Numbered from the stretch's first letter, positions 40,648 to 49,115 are shown. The stretch is DNA of 50,505 nt from an uncultured Selenomonadales bacterium (GCA_946407095.1 CAMJMR010000014.1:1-50505); one strand, 5' to 3'. Notes: generated by a model not told the origin, from the sequence alone. Program-made: numbers and translations.

Positions 40648-41363
40648 ATTTATAACAATCAGCTCCCTCGAATAACAATTCGGCAAGGTGAAACGCCTTT
40701 GCGCCGCCCAATTTTAAACCGCACAGGCAGTAATGGCAATACGCCGCAACTTTTTCCGTTTTGATTTGCGCGCAGTAGTCTTGCATGATTTGGCGCTTTT
40801 GCTCGTCGGTGTGCGGTTGGAAAAGACCCTTTGCGCCGTGAAGAAATCTTTTCGGGGCAAGCGCGGGGTTGCGCGGCGGCGGGGCGATAAGTGGGCTAGC
40901 AATGCGCATGCGTTGCGTATGGACGCGGCGATAACCTTTGAATCACGAGCGGTACGGCGCGTCCGCTGTTCTGCCGCTTCTAAAGCGGCCGCCAACAATC
41001 TTGGACGGTGATGGCCTCGCCATGATGATTCGGGTAGTGAAAAGTTTCGTCGGACAAAATCAGCTCCCAAATCGATTTGCAAAAAATTTCGGAGTGCCGC
41101 TCCTCGAAAATCGCCGAACAGTTGTGGCAGATTGAAATCATGGTTGAGCCGGGCGGGAAGTGTTCAAAGTGTTTAATCGCCCGCCATTCCTCGCGATAAT
41201 CGTCGGGCATACGCGCCTCGAACTCGGCGACTTTGTACTTGTCGACGCAACAGCGAATTATCGGCAAGCCGAACCGTTCGCGGACGTAAGCTTGAACTTT
41301 GCGGCTCAAAGCGGGCGCGCCCCCGGTGAAGACGCAACTCGCCACGAAAAATTTTTCGCTCAT
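40622..41363 (-). pseudogene. Cysteine-motif (CCG/heterodisulfide-reductase-like) protein gene, split by palindromic repeats
   Basis: The 5' part (41363 down to 40980) encodes MSEKFFVASCVFTGG … CHNCSAIFEE … SIWELI … ITVQDCWR, then a stop within a repeat. The 3' part (about 40880 to 40622) encodes RNPALAPKRF … MQDYCAQI … YCHYCLCGLKLGGAKAFHLA in another frame. Together they resemble one small protein with paired Cys motifs of the kind seen in iron–sulfur heterodisulfide-reductase-related proteins. The ~95 nt between are two palindromic repeats, and the expected middle ~40 residues are missing. GAGGG lies before the ATG, so the gene once had a normal start. Family assignment is tentative. Confidence 0.55.
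40893..40985 (-). repeat. Two abutting palindromic repeats disrupting the cysteine-motif gene
   Basis: On the minus strand CCGCTTTAGAAGCGG with an AGAACAGCGGACGCG tail is followed by GCAACGCATGCGCATTGCTAG. The first matches the hairpins at 15075 and 22171; the second matches 41398–41436 and 50400–50431. The stop codon that ends the 5' part of the gene lies inside the first hairpin. Confidence 0.7.
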
Positions 41364-41397
41364 GACAAAAGCCCTCTAAAAAATTTTATAACATCAC

Positions 41398-41496
41398 GAG
41401 GCTAGCAATGCGCCAGCATTGCGTTCAAGCGCGGATGGTTAGTTTAAATCGTCGTCACGTTGAGGCGCGCTATCCGGGTCAAGCGTCACGCTTGCG
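41398..41496. repeat. Cluster of small palindromic repeats
   Basis: GCTAGCAATGCG … GCATTGCG (41401–41424), GTCACGTTG (41453–41461), the 27-nt CTATCCGGGTCAAG repeat (41470–41496) and a second GTCACGTTG lie side by side. The 27-nt unit is identical to one inside the RuvC-like gene. No gene is seen here. Confidence 0.7.
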
Positions 41497-41506
41497 TCAC
41501 GTTGCC

Positions 41507-41602
41507 TTAAAGATTTTTTAGCCAACGTTCAACCTGCGCGGCGGACTGATTGACTTCCGCGCCGTGAATCACAAGCCCTTTGATAAAGTTGCCGTCGGAC
41601 AT
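41507..41602 (-). pseudogene. Remnant of a flavodoxin-like gene (C-terminal 31 codons)
   Basis: It encodes FIKGLVIHGAEVNQSAAQVE followed by RWLKNL. This looks like the end of flavodoxin-family or NAD(P)H-dependent oxidoreductases (hydrophobic strand, hG.EV, then a final amphipathic helix VE.WL). No ribosome site precedes the ATG, and a stop lies five codons upstream in frame. Repeats begin right after it. It is taken as a leftover of a lost gene; a real 31-residue peptide is less likely. Confidence 0.45.
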
Positions 41603-41657
41603 TTCATACTTACTTGCTCAACCAAAGCGGAAATGAACGAGATGGAAAAATTTTTTA

Positions 41658-41828
41658 TTATCGCGCTCGCGACAAAGAATAGAATTTTTGCTTGTCGTCG
41701 GGGTCAGTCGAATTAATCAGCCGGCACAGGTGACGGCAACGTTTAAATTCCGTGTGGGCTTCGCGCTTATAATTTTCGTCGAAGATGTGATACGGCTTGC
41801 CGCCGCGCAGGTTTTCAAAGACATTCAT
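41658..41828 (-). pseudogene. Truncated sugar O-acetyltransferase (Maa/LacA-type) N-terminus
   Basis: The frame has 56 codons starting MNVFENLRGGKPYHIFDENY … EFKRCRHLCRLINSTDPDD. This matches the N-terminal Mac domain of maltose/galactoside O-acetyltransferases (start M-x-x-F/E, G-x-P-Y, then D-x-x-Y and N-x-T/S-x-P). The hexapeptide-repeat catalytic part (~130 residues) is missing: the frame ends in LSRAR and a stop. A moderate ribosome site (GAAAGG) is present. It is most likely a decayed gene. Confidence 0.55.
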
Positions 41829-41857
41829 TGTTTACCAAAACCTTTCCGTGATATTGC

Positions 41858-41896
41858 AAGGGACAGAGCCCGCCGCGCTTGGCGAACTTGTCCCTT
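41858..41896 (-). terminator. Hairpin downstream of the second chemoreceptor gene
   Basis: AAGGGACA and TGTCCCTT (8 bp) enclose a GC-rich partly paired loop just after the stop codon. There is no T-run, so it may protect the mRNA end rather than terminate. Confidence 0.4.
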
Positions 41897-41900
41897 ATTC

Positions 41901-43871
41901 CTAAACTTTGAACTTCCCGACCGCCTCTTGCATATCCTCCGCCATTTGCGAAAGGGCTTGACTGGAGGCGGCAATTTCCTCGTTGGAGGCGGATTGTTCC
42001 TCGGTGGCGTCGGATATTTTTTTCATGTTGTCGGCAGTCCGCTTGCTTATCTCGTCGATTGAATCAACCATTTTGACGATTTCAGCCGTTTCCTTCGACA
42101 CTTCTTGCACGGACGAATTAATTTCATCCATTTGAGTCTTGATACCGTTGACCATTGAAAGGATTTGCCCGAATTGCTCGCCGACATCTCGAATCGCGCC
42201 CGTGCCCTGCTTGACTTCGTCGGTGCCGACTTGCATTGCCTCGACGGCGTCTTCGGTATCGGTTTGAATCGAATCGATACGGACTTTGATTTGCTCGGCT
42301 GATTCTTGAGACTGGGCGGCAAGCTTGCGAACTTCCTCTGCGACGACCGCAAAGCCCTTGCCGTGTTCACCAGCGCGGGCGGCCTCGATTGCGGCGTTGA
42401 GTGCCAACAGATTCGTCTGCTCGGAAATGGCGGAAATTGCCTCGACGATTTGCCCGATTTGGCGGCTGTTCTCGCCCAACTTCTTGACGACGTCAGCGGA
42501 AGCCATAACGGAGCGTTCGATACGTCCCATGCTGTCGACGGCGTTTGTCATTAGCTCGGAGCCCTTCTGCGCGGCTTGCGACGTTTGATTGGAAGTATTG
42601 GCGACGAGGCGCGATTTTTCTTCGACCGACCTGATATCCGTGAAGACGCTGTCGACGTGTTCCTTGGCGTTGTCAATGTCGTTCATCTGCTGATTGACGG
42701 CGTCGGAAACTTCATTGACGGTCTCGGCGACGTGCACGGACGTATCAGCCGACTGTTGAGAGTTAGCCGTGAGCTGTTGAGAGGAGGCGGCCACTTGCTC
42801 GGACGTGGATGACATCTTCGCGATAAGATTCCGGATGTTGTCCTTCATGGTGTTGAAGTCACGCGTCAAGGAGCCGATTTCGTCAGCGGAGGTGATTTGC
42901 AAGTCTTGCATTTTTAAATTGCCCTTCGCCATTTGAATCGAATACTCTTCAAGCTTGGATACGGGCGTCGTGATTGTGTTGGCGAAGACGACGCAAATGC
43001 CGAACGCCAACGCGAAACCGACGACAATCAGCACCGAGAAGAGCATACGCAAATTGCTCAGCGGCGCGAAAACAAAATCCGACGGAACCGTGATGCCGAT
43101 AAGCCAGCCGGTCGCGGGCACCGTCGAAAAAGCAAAAACCATATCTTCGCCGTTAATCGTCACTTCAAAGTATCCGTTGCCCTGCCTTGCCATTTCGTCG
43201 AAGTGCTTGCCCAAGCCGTCGATATCGCGGAAATTTTTGTTGGGCTCGCCGAACTGCGCGGTCGCCAAAATATTTCCGTTGGGCTCGGTGATAATGCCCG
43301 CGCCCACGCCGTGATAGTTCATTGCCTTAGCGCGATTCGCCAAAGTGTCAAGAGAAATGCCAAGGCAAGTCGCGCCAATGAAGTTTCCGTTCGCCGTGAC
43401 GGGCGTGGCAACCGCCACAATCAATTTATTCGTGTTCACGTCGACGTAAGGCTCGGTGATTGCCGCTTTCCCCGTCTGCTTAGCCAACTGATACCACGGG
43501 CGCGCCTTCGGGTCGACTTTGCCCGTGCGGTCGCCCGCGTTGTAGCTGCGGAAGTAGCCGTCCTCCAAGCCCAAGGACATTTCCAAAATTTCGCTGTCGG
43601 ACGTGATTGTGCCCAAAATTTCGCGCGTCTTGAGTTGAGCCATGTTGCCGCCCAAGCTCGTTAAGCCGTTGGACGTGCTGACGCCGAAAGCCTTTTTCGT
43701 TTCAATCCAGCCGTTGAGTTGAGAGGCTTCCCTGTCCACCGTCACGCGCAGTTCGCTGTCGACGCTTTTGCCGAGTTCGCTGCTTGAGAAGAAATAGCTG
43801 ACGACGCACACGACCGCCACCGCCATTCCCATCACCAAAGCCAATGCCAAAAATTTTTGTCTGAGTTTCAT
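41901..43871 (-). CDS. Methyl-accepting chemotaxis protein, paralogue of 27389–29362
   Basis: It has the same layout: N-terminal helix (about 7–28), dCACHE sensor, second helix (about 275–297), HAMP and signalling coiled coil with the [20 protein letters not shown] tip. It has 656 residues against 657 in the paralogue. The start is the inner ATG (MKLRQKF), placed after GGAGGG at 7 nt; an ATG 15 nt earlier lies before that site. The signalling half is nearly identical in DNA to the other receptor, while the sensor half differs in many residues, so the ligands probably differ. A promoter-like box is shared with the paralogue. No other che genes are in the window. Confidence 0.95.
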   Translation of the reverse strand: MKLRQKFLALALVMGMAVAVVCVVSYFFSSSELGKSVDSELRVTVDREASQLNGWIETKKAFGVSTSNGLTSLGGNMAQLKTREILGTITSDSEILEMSLGLEDGYFRSYNAGDRTGKVDPKARPWYQLAKQTGKAAITEPYVDVNTNKLIVAVATPVTANGNFIGATCLGISLDTLANRAKAMNYHGVGAGIITEPNGNILATAQFGEPNKNFRDIDGLGKHFDEMARQGNGYFEVTINGEDMVFAFSTVPATGWLIGITVPSDFVFAPLSNLRMLFSVLIVVGFALAFGICVVFANTITTPVSKLEEYSIQMAKGNLKMQDLQITSADEIGSLTRDFNTMKDNIRNLIAKMSSTSEQVAASSQQLTANSQQSADTSVHVAETVNEVSDAVNQQMNDIDNAKEHVDSVFTDIRSVEEKSRLVANTSNQTSQAAQKGSELMTNAVDSMGRIERSVMASADVVKKLGENSRQIGQIVEAISAISEQTNLLALNAAIEAARAGEHGKGFAVVAEEVRKLAAQSQESAEQIKVRIDSIQTDTEDAVEAMQVGTDEVKQGTGAIRDVGEQFGQILSMVNGIKTQMDEINSSVQEVSKETAEIVKMVDSIDEISKRTADNMKKISDATEEQSASNEEIAASSQALSQMAEDMQEAVGKFKV

Positions 43872-43908
43872 CGCCTTACCCTCCATTAGATTTGATACAG
43901 GAAAATTT

Positions 43909-43935
43909 TTTTCGGCTTAGGCTTTAGTTTTCCTG
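43909..43935 (-). promoter_or_regulatory. Box shared by both chemoreceptor genes
   Basis: The minus strand reads CAGGAAAACTAAAGCC then TAAGCCGAAAA, matching 27326–27352 in order and in distance to the ATG. Confidence 0.4.
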
Positions 43936-43988
43936 CAGACGAAGGAAAAAATCAAAATGGAAAATCTTTGCCCGACTCAAGAAAAATC

Positions 43989-44017
43989 TTGCCGCCAATC
44001 ACGTTGACTGTTATAAT
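43989..44017 (+). promoter_or_regulatory. Promoter for the small gene – NYN/LOTUS operon
   Basis: TTGCCG, a 17-nt spacer and TATAAT lie 37 nt before the ATG of the first gene. Confidence 0.75.
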
Positions 44018-44054
44018 CGCGGCGTGTTCAACATTTTGAAAGGAGTTTTATTGT

Positions 44055-44330
44055 ATGGCCAAACCCGGCAAAGTGTTTATCTTCTTCAACTGCGACGCCG
44101 CCAAAAGCGAGGCGTCAATGAATATTTTTTACAACCGCACGGTCTATAAGGACACGAAGACTTCGCGGAAGAGTCTCTGGAAGAAAGTCAAAGAGGAATA
44201 CGGCGCGGAACGAATTCAAATCGCGGCGGAAAATCTTCCCGACGTCGAAGTTGCGATAACCGAAGGCGACCCCGTCGAGGCGAGCAACTTCATTCAGTTC
44301 GGCGCGATTCGGGCTTTCGAGTGCTATTGA
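44055..44330 (+). CDS. Small soluble protein of unknown function (91 aa)
   Basis: It begins MAKPGKVFIFFNCDAAKSEA, a beta-strand-like start, followed by a basic Lys-rich helix (SRKSLWKKVKEEYG) and an acidic C-terminal half (DVEVAITEGDPVEASNF). AAAGGAG lies 9 nt before the ATG. It is the first gene of a two-gene unit and ends 9 nt before the NYN/LOTUS gene. I do not recognise a family. The tight pairing suggests it works with the downstream putative nuclease, but that is inference only. Confidence 0.75.
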   Translation: MAKPGKVFIFFNCDAAKSEASMNIFYNRTVYKDTKTSRKSLWKKVKEEYGAERIQIAAENLPDVEVAITEGDPVEASNFIQFGAIRAFECY

Positions 44331-44339
44331 GGTTTTCCC

Positions 44340-45980
44340 ATGACCGCAAAGAAAATCGCACTCTTCATCGACGCAGACAACATTTCCGCCAAGTTCGGCA
44401 AGCAAATCTTTGACGCGTTGGAAGGGCGCGGCGAAATTTTCATCCGCCGAATCTACGGCAACTGGGAAAAACTTTCGCTCCACGGCTGGAACGATTGCAT
44501 TTTGAATTATTCGTTGCGCGCCGTTCAACAGCCCGACTTCGCTACGGGCAAGAACGCGACCGATATGTCTTTGACGATTGACGCAATGGACGTGCTCCAC
44601 GACGGCAAGGCTGAAGTCTTTGCTCTGGTCTCCAACGACAGCGACTTTACGCCGCTTGCGATACGTCTTCGCGAAGGCGGCATGAATGTTATCGGGCTCG
44701 GCTCCGCGCAGGTGTCGAATTCTTTTCGCGCAGCCTGCAGTGAGTTCATTGACTTGACCGCGCAGATTGAAGTTCAAACCGTCCCGCCGCCGCCCAAGGT
44801 CGTGAAAAAATTTTCCGCCGCGCAGGAAAAAATTTCTTCGGTGCAACTGTCGTTGTTCGACGAGGATAAAGCCGTTGAGCCTGCGCCGCCGCCCGCGACG
44901 TTGCCGGCTGAAATTGTTCCCGCGACGGTTGCGGCAAGCCCTAAAGTCATTTCCATTGACGACAGAAAATTGCAGAGCGAACGCGACAAAAAAATTCAGC
45001 TGGTGCATAACACTTTGCACGAATCGGCGGCGGCTCATGCGGACGCGACGGGCTTCTTGTCCATAAATTACGCGCGGCAGGATTTGAAGAATAAAAATTT
45101 CGGATTCACCGTTCGCGATTTCGGATATGGTCAGCTTAAAGAATTTATCGTTGCCTTCCCGAAATTGTACGAAAGTCGACAAGACGATTCGGGACAAAAT
45201 TTCTGCTATCGTTGCCGCACCGTCGAGCGGAAAAATTCCGACGCCGTTCAAAATCAGATTCATGACGTTTTGCGCGAGGCGGCTGCCTTGCACGAGGACG
45301 CGGACGGCTTTGTCAATCTGTGGTGGGCTTGCGAACTCATCGGCAAGAAAAAAAATCTTTGTCGCGAAGTCAAAAGCCTCAGCCACAAAGATTTGACGGC
45401 GTTCATATCGGGCGCGCCCGACCTTTATGAGGCGGCTCAAATCGGCGGAGATTTTTGCTACCGTTGCCGCAACGTCAAACAGAAAATTTTGGACGACAAC
45501 GACCGACTGCAACGCTTGCATACGATTTTGCAAGAAACGGCAAAGGTTCACGGTGACGAAAAAGGTTTCGCCACGTTGAGTTGGGCGGGCGACGCTATCG
45601 GCAAAAAAAATCTCAGCATAAAGGGTTCGGGGCACAGCACGTTGAGCAAATTCATTGCCGCCTTTCCGAATCTTTACGAAGTCAAAGGCAAAGGGACGAC
45701 CATTTCCTATCGTTGCCTTGCCGCCGCGCCGAAAAGTTCTGCCGCCAAAGACAAGCTCAAATCGATTCATGACGTCTTGCGCGAGGTGGCGACGGCTTAC
45801 ACCGACTTGAACGACGCCGGCGGCTACACGGCTCTGAATCGCGCGGGCTTGAAGGCTCACGAACGGAAACTCGACATTAAAAGCTTCGGCTACAGTTCGT
45901 GGAGCAAATTCGTTTCTGACTTCCCGAATCGCTACGCCGTCAAGAAATTGGGCACGCTCGTCTACTATCGTTGCCGATAA
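44340..45980 (+). CDS. NYN (LabA-like) nuclease-type protein with four OST-HTH/LOTUS-like repeats
   Basis: Residues 1–145 form a NYN/PIN-like domain with acidic residues in the family pattern: D11 and D13 (LFIDADN), D75 (TDMSLTIDAMDV) and D100/D102 (VSNDSDF). This suggests a metal-dependent RNase. A Pro-rich linker (147–200) follows. Four similar units then follow (about 216–293, 302–378, 386–460, 470–546), each an OST-HTH/LOTUS-like winged helix. They start near IHDVLRE/LHTILQET, have GF-x-x-L/N in the middle, F-x-x-x-FPxLYE, and end in YRCR or YRC. The repeat period is 83–86 residues. LOTUS domains bind RNA, including G-quadruplexes; bacterial NYN proteins usually carry one or two. The ribosome site GAGG lies before the ATG. 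Confidence 0.88.
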   Translation: MTAKKIALFIDADNISAKFGKQIFDALEGRGEIFIRRIYGNWEKLSLHGWNDCILNYSLRAVQQPDFATGKNATDMSLTIDAMDVLHDGKAEVFALVSNDSDFTPLAIRLREGGMNVIGLGSAQVSNSFRAACSEFIDLTAQIEVQTVPPPPKVVKKFSAAQEKISSVQLSLFDEDKAVEPAPPPATLPAEIVPATVAASPKVISIDDRKLQSERDKKIQLVHNTLHESAAAHADATGFLSINYARQDLKNKNFGFTVRDFGYGQLKEFIVAFPKLYESRQDDSGQNFCYRCRTVERKNSDAVQNQIHDVLREAAALHEDADGFVNLWWACELIGKKKNLCREVKSLSHKDLTAFISGAPDLYEAAQIGGDFCYRCRNVKQKILDDNDRLQRLHTILQETAKVHGDEKGFATLSWAGDAIGKKNLSIKGSGHSTLSKFIAAFPNLYEVKGKGTTISYRCLAAAPKSSAAKDKLKSIHDVLREVATAYTDLNDAGGYTALNRAGLKAHERKLDIKSFGYSSWSKFVSDFPNRYAVKKLGTLVYYRCR

Positions 45981-46006
45981 GTTCAAAAATTACTTTGACA
46001 AATCTG

Positions 46007-46035
46007 TAGACAAAAAAAAAGGCGTCATGTATAAT
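46007..46035 (+). promoter_or_regulatory. Promoter of the PTS transporter gene
   Basis: TAGACA, a 17-nt spacer and TATAAT. A TTGACA just upstream (45994–45999) is too far from the -10. The predicted transcript has a leader of about 155 nt. Confidence 0.8.
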
Positions 46036-46053
46036 TCCTGAAAATATTACACT

Positions 46054-46093
46054 AAGGAGGAGGCTCGTTTAAGGGGCGTCCTCCTTTTGCAAG
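46054..46093 (+). promoter_or_regulatory. Leader hairpin of the PTS transporter mRNA
   Basis: AAGGAGGA and TCCTCCTTTT can pair around a GC-rich loop soon after the transcription start. The CCUCC arm could instead pair with the later AGGAGG-like sites (46139–46144 and 46188–46192), so it may control termination or translation. No match to a known riboswitch or a clear RAT antiterminator site was recognised. Confidence 0.45.
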
Positions 46094-46198
46094 GGGGAGC
46101 GGGTGGGTTTAGGCTCCAACAATAAAAATACATTGGGAAGGAGGATATTTTTCAACTCGGAGGATTTTTTTTCTGTCAAAATGTAAGGAGGTTACAAC

Positions 46199-48397
46199 AT
46201 GAGCGACGGAGGCGGTTCGGCATTTGCCGTAGCGCAACAGATCGGTAAGTCATTGTTCCTGCCGATTGCCGTGTTGCCGTTCGCGGGCGTCTTGTTGGGT
46301 ATCGGCGCATCCTTTTCAAACCCGACGACAATCGCAGCTTACGGCTTGGAGGCGACGCTTCACCCCGGCAGTGCGCTGTTTAGTTTCATGCTTATTCTTT
46401 CAAACGTCGGCGGCGCCATCTTCGGCAACTTGCCGTTGATATTCGCGCTGGCGGTCGCGCTTGGCATGGCGAAGAAAGAAAAAGGTATCGCCGTTCTTGG
46501 CGCAGCAATTTTCTATCTCGTCCTCTTGACGACGATTCACGTTTTCCTCGGACTCGACGGCTCGCTTCACGCGGACGGCTCCATTGACCCCAGCGTCAAG
46601 GAAGGCGCGATAACGTCAGTCCTCGGTATCACCACGTTGCAGATGGGTGTTTTCGCCGGTATCATTACGGGCTTGGTTGCAGCTGAACTGTGCAATCGTT
46701 TTTATAAGATGCAACTTCCGCCCGCGTTCTCATTCTTCGGCGGCACGCGCTTTGTCCCGATTGTTTGTATGATTTTCGGCATCGTGACGGGCGTCATTCT
46801 GTATTTCGTTTGGCCGTTCGTTCAGAGCGGTATCTTCGCGCTCGGCGGCATCGTTCAAGCGGCGGGCTACTTCGGCACGTTCTTCTTCGGTTGCTGCGAA
46901 CGTGCGCTTATCCCGTTCGGCTTGCACCACATTTTCTACCTGCCGTTCTGGCAGACGGGTCTTGGCGGCACCGCCGTTATCGACGGCCAAACCGTCATGG
47001 GCGCACAAAACATTTTCTTCGCGGAATTGGCTTCGCCGAACACGGAGCATTTCTCGGTTGACGCGGCGCGCTTCCTCATGGGCAAGTTCCCGTTCATGAT
47101 GGCGGGTCTTCCTGCGGCGGCGTTGGCTATGTACACCTGCGCGCGTCCCGAAAAGAAAAAGGCTGCGGGCTCGTTGCTGTTCTCGGTCGGCTTGACGTCG
47201 TTCCTCACGGGCATCACGGAGCCGATTGAATTCACGTTCCTCTTCCTTGCGAAGGAACTCTTTGCCATTCACGTATTCTTTGCGGGTTGCTCGTTCGCTG
47301 CCTGCCACATCATGGGCATAGCAATGGGCACGACGTTCTCCGACGGCTTGATTGACTTTATCCTTTACGGCGTACTGCCCGGCAACTCAAAGACGGGCTG
47401 GGTCATGATGTTGCCGTTGTTCGCGGTCTTCGCAGTCATCTACTTCGTGACGTTTAAGTTCTTCATTATGAAATGGGACCTCAAGACTCCGGGTCGTGAA
47501 GCTGACGACGAGGAAGTCAAGATGATGTCCAAGGCCGACTACCAGAAGGCCACGGGCGTTGGCGTTGCGGGCGGCGGCGCAGGCTCGGCTGCTCTTGCTA
47601 GCCTCACTCCCGACCAGCAGAAATCGGCTACCATTCTTAGCGGTGTCGGCGGCGTCGATAACGTCACCGAAATCGACTGCTGCGCGACTCGTCTGCGCTT
47701 GACGCTGGTTGACGGCACCAAAGTCAACGAAGCTATCCTCAAAGGCACGGGCGCGGGCGGCGTCGTTATCAAGGGCAACGCGATTCAGGTTATCTACGGA
47801 CCGAGCGTCACGATTGTCAAGGCGAACTTTGAAGAATTCGTCGAAGACATCCGCGCAGGCAAGATTGACCGTTCGATTCTGGAAGGCGCAAGCGGCGGCG
47901 GCGCGGCGGCGGCTCCCGAACCCGAAAAGCCCAAGATGCAAGACGCAACGTTCGGCGCGCACCTTACCGGCCGCATGATGCTCATGAACGAAGTCCCCGA
48001 CGACGGCTTCTCTTCGCGCGCAATGGGCGACGGCGTGGCGGTAGACCCGACGGAAGGCAAGCTCGTTGCTCCTGCCGACGGCACCATTACGCTCATCTTC
48101 CCGACCAAGCACGCTATCGGCATGGTCACGCCCGAAGGCGCGGAACTGCTCATGCACATCGGCATCGACACCGTCAAGCTCAACGGCGAGAACTTTGAAG
48201 TTCACGTCACCGACGGGCAGGAAGTCAAGCGCGGCGATTTGCTTGTCACGTTCGACATCCCCGCTATCAAGAAGGCGGGCTATCCTGTCGTCACGCCGCT
48301 CATCGTCACCAATTCTTCCGCTTACGGCACAGTTCGCCCGCTCAAGACCGGCGACGTCAAAGCGGGCTCCGACGACTTGCTTGAAGTCCTCGGCTAA
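46199..48397 (+). CDS. ptsG: PTS glucose-family transporter, fused IIC–IIB–IIA
   Basis: This 732-residue protein takes up and phosphorylates a hexose, most likely glucose. The IIC membrane domain (about 1–420) contains FGLHHIFYLPFW, FLTGITEPIEFTFLF and the linker LKTPGRE. The IIB domain (about 465–560) carries the phosphorylated Cys at position 495 in CCATRLRLTL. The IIA domain (about 590–732) carries the phospho-His at 653 in LLMHIGIDTV. N-acetylglucosamine (NagE type) is an alternative substrate; the IIC motifs fit PtsG slightly better. An excellent AAGGAGG precedes the ATG. The IIB Cys is preceded by a second Cys, which is unusual. A long leader and terminator frame it. Confidence 0.9.
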   Translation: MSDGGGSAFAVAQQIGKSLFLPIAVLPFAGVLLGIGASFSNPTTIAAYGLEATLHPGSALFSFMLILSNVGGAIFGNLPLIFALAVALGMAKKEKGIAVLGAAIFYLVLLTTIHVFLGLDGSLHADGSIDPSVKEGAITSVLGITTLQMGVFAGIITGLVAAELCNRFYKMQLPPAFSFFGGTRFVPIVCMIFGIVTGVILYFVWPFVQSGIFALGGIVQAAGYFGTFFFGCCERALIPFGLHHIFYLPFWQTGLGGTAVIDGQTVMGAQNIFFAELASPNTEHFSVDAARFLMGKFPFMMAGLPAAALAMYTCARPEKKKAAGSLLFSVGLTSFLTGITEPIEFTFLFLAKELFAIHVFFAGCSFAACHIMGIAMGTTFSDGLIDFILYGVLPGNSKTGWVMMLPLFAVFAVIYFVTFKFFIMKWDLKTPGREADDEEVKMMSKADYQKATGVGVAGGGAGSAALASLTPDQQKSATILSGVGGVDNVTEIDCCATRLRLTLVDGTKVNEAILKGTGAGGVVIKGNAIQVIYGPSVTIVKANFEEFVEDIRAGKIDRSILEGASGGGAAAAPEPEKPKMQDATFGAHLTGRMMLMNEVPDDGFSSRAMGDGVAVDPTEGKLVAPADGTITLIFPTKHAIGMVTPEGAELLMHIGIDTVKLNGENFEVHVTDGQEVKRGDLLVTFDIPAIKKAGYPVVTPLIVTNSSAYGTVRPLKTGDVKAGSDDLLEVLG

Positions 48398-48440
48398 TCC
48401 GTTCACGTTCCAACAATCCGAGTGAAAAATATTCTTCGTT

Positions 48441-48470
48441 AAAGCCCGTCGACTGCGGCGGGCTTATTCT
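48441..48470 (+). terminator. Terminator after the PTS gene
   Basis: AAGCCCG and CGGGCTT pair around a short loop, followed by ATTCTTTT. It is only moderately T-rich, so some read-through into the next gene is possible. Confidence 0.65.
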
Positions 48471-48485
48471 TTTGGAGGTGTCAAA

Positions 48486-49115
48486 TTGACTGCTTACATA
48501 AAAATCGCGGCGATGATAACTTTGCTGATTTTCTTGCCGCCCGTCGGTTGGCTGGTCATGTATAAGTATTCGACCTTCGACAGGCTGACCAATGTCATAA
48601 TTGCCGCCGCGTGCCTGGCGTTTTTCGTCTACGCGAACATTTCGGCGGGCAACTTGAGCATTTTGGGCGGCGACAAAAGTTTTGAAGTCCGCACGACGCC
48701 CGAAGTCTTCCGAGAAAAATTCAACGCCTCCGCGCAAAGATTGGCTCCGAACTTGGACGTAACGATTGACGCGCCTTTGACTGTCGACGGGCAAAAGTTC
48801 CGCCACGAATTCGCGCCCAACCTCACGCTTGAAGGCACGCTTGACGACACGGGCAAAGTTGCCGAGCTGAAACTTTTCGCCGAGCCGCAAAATCAAGACG
48901 AATCGTTTCGAGTGATTAACGTCCTTGGCTTGCTGATAGCGACGCTGAATCCCGAGCTGGACGCCGAAGACCGAGGCGAAGTCATGCGCGATTTGCGTAT
49001 GCTCAAAGAAGTTTCGACCGAAGGCACCTACGACTGGACGACAGAGCGCGGGCTTGTAACTTATTCCGTGCACGCCGACAAGGGTAAGTCAACCTTTACC
49101 GCCGAGTTAAAGTAA
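48486..49115 (+). CDS. Membrane-anchored protein of unknown function (209 aa)
   Basis: The start is TTG with GGAGGT 7 nt upstream. Two N-terminal hydrophobic helices (about 5–25 and 36–55) are joined by a short basic/aromatic loop (MYKYSTFDRLTN), followed by a ~150-residue soluble domain with beta-strand character (FEVRTTPEVFREKFN, LTLEGTLDDTGKVAELKLF, GLVTYSVHADKGKSTFTAELK). No enzymatic motif is visible and I do not recognise the family. It follows the PTS gene after a weak terminator and has its own strong terminator. Confidence 0.75.
   Translation: MTAYIKIAAMITLLIFLPPVGWLVMYKYSTFDRLTNVIIAAACLAFFVYANISAGNLSILGGDKSFEVRTTPEVFREKFNASAQRLAPNLDVTIDAPLTVDGQKFRHEFAPNLTLEGTLDDTGKVAELKLFAEPQNQDESFRVINVLGLLIATLNPELDAEDRGEVMRDLRMLKEVSTEGTYDWTTERGLVTYSVHADKGKSTFTAELK

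Noticed and set aside
44055-45980. Small gene plus NYN protein as a classical toxin–antitoxin pair
   Set aside because: The second protein is too large and multi-domain for a typical toxin, and the small protein has no DNA-binding or antitoxin motif; a looser functional pairing is kept as a finding.
44115-45986. Long minus-strand open frame (623 codons) opposite the NYN/LOTUS gene
   Set aside because: The plus strand has clear domains, a promoter and ribosome sites; the minus frame shows only a shadow pattern with no recognisable motif.
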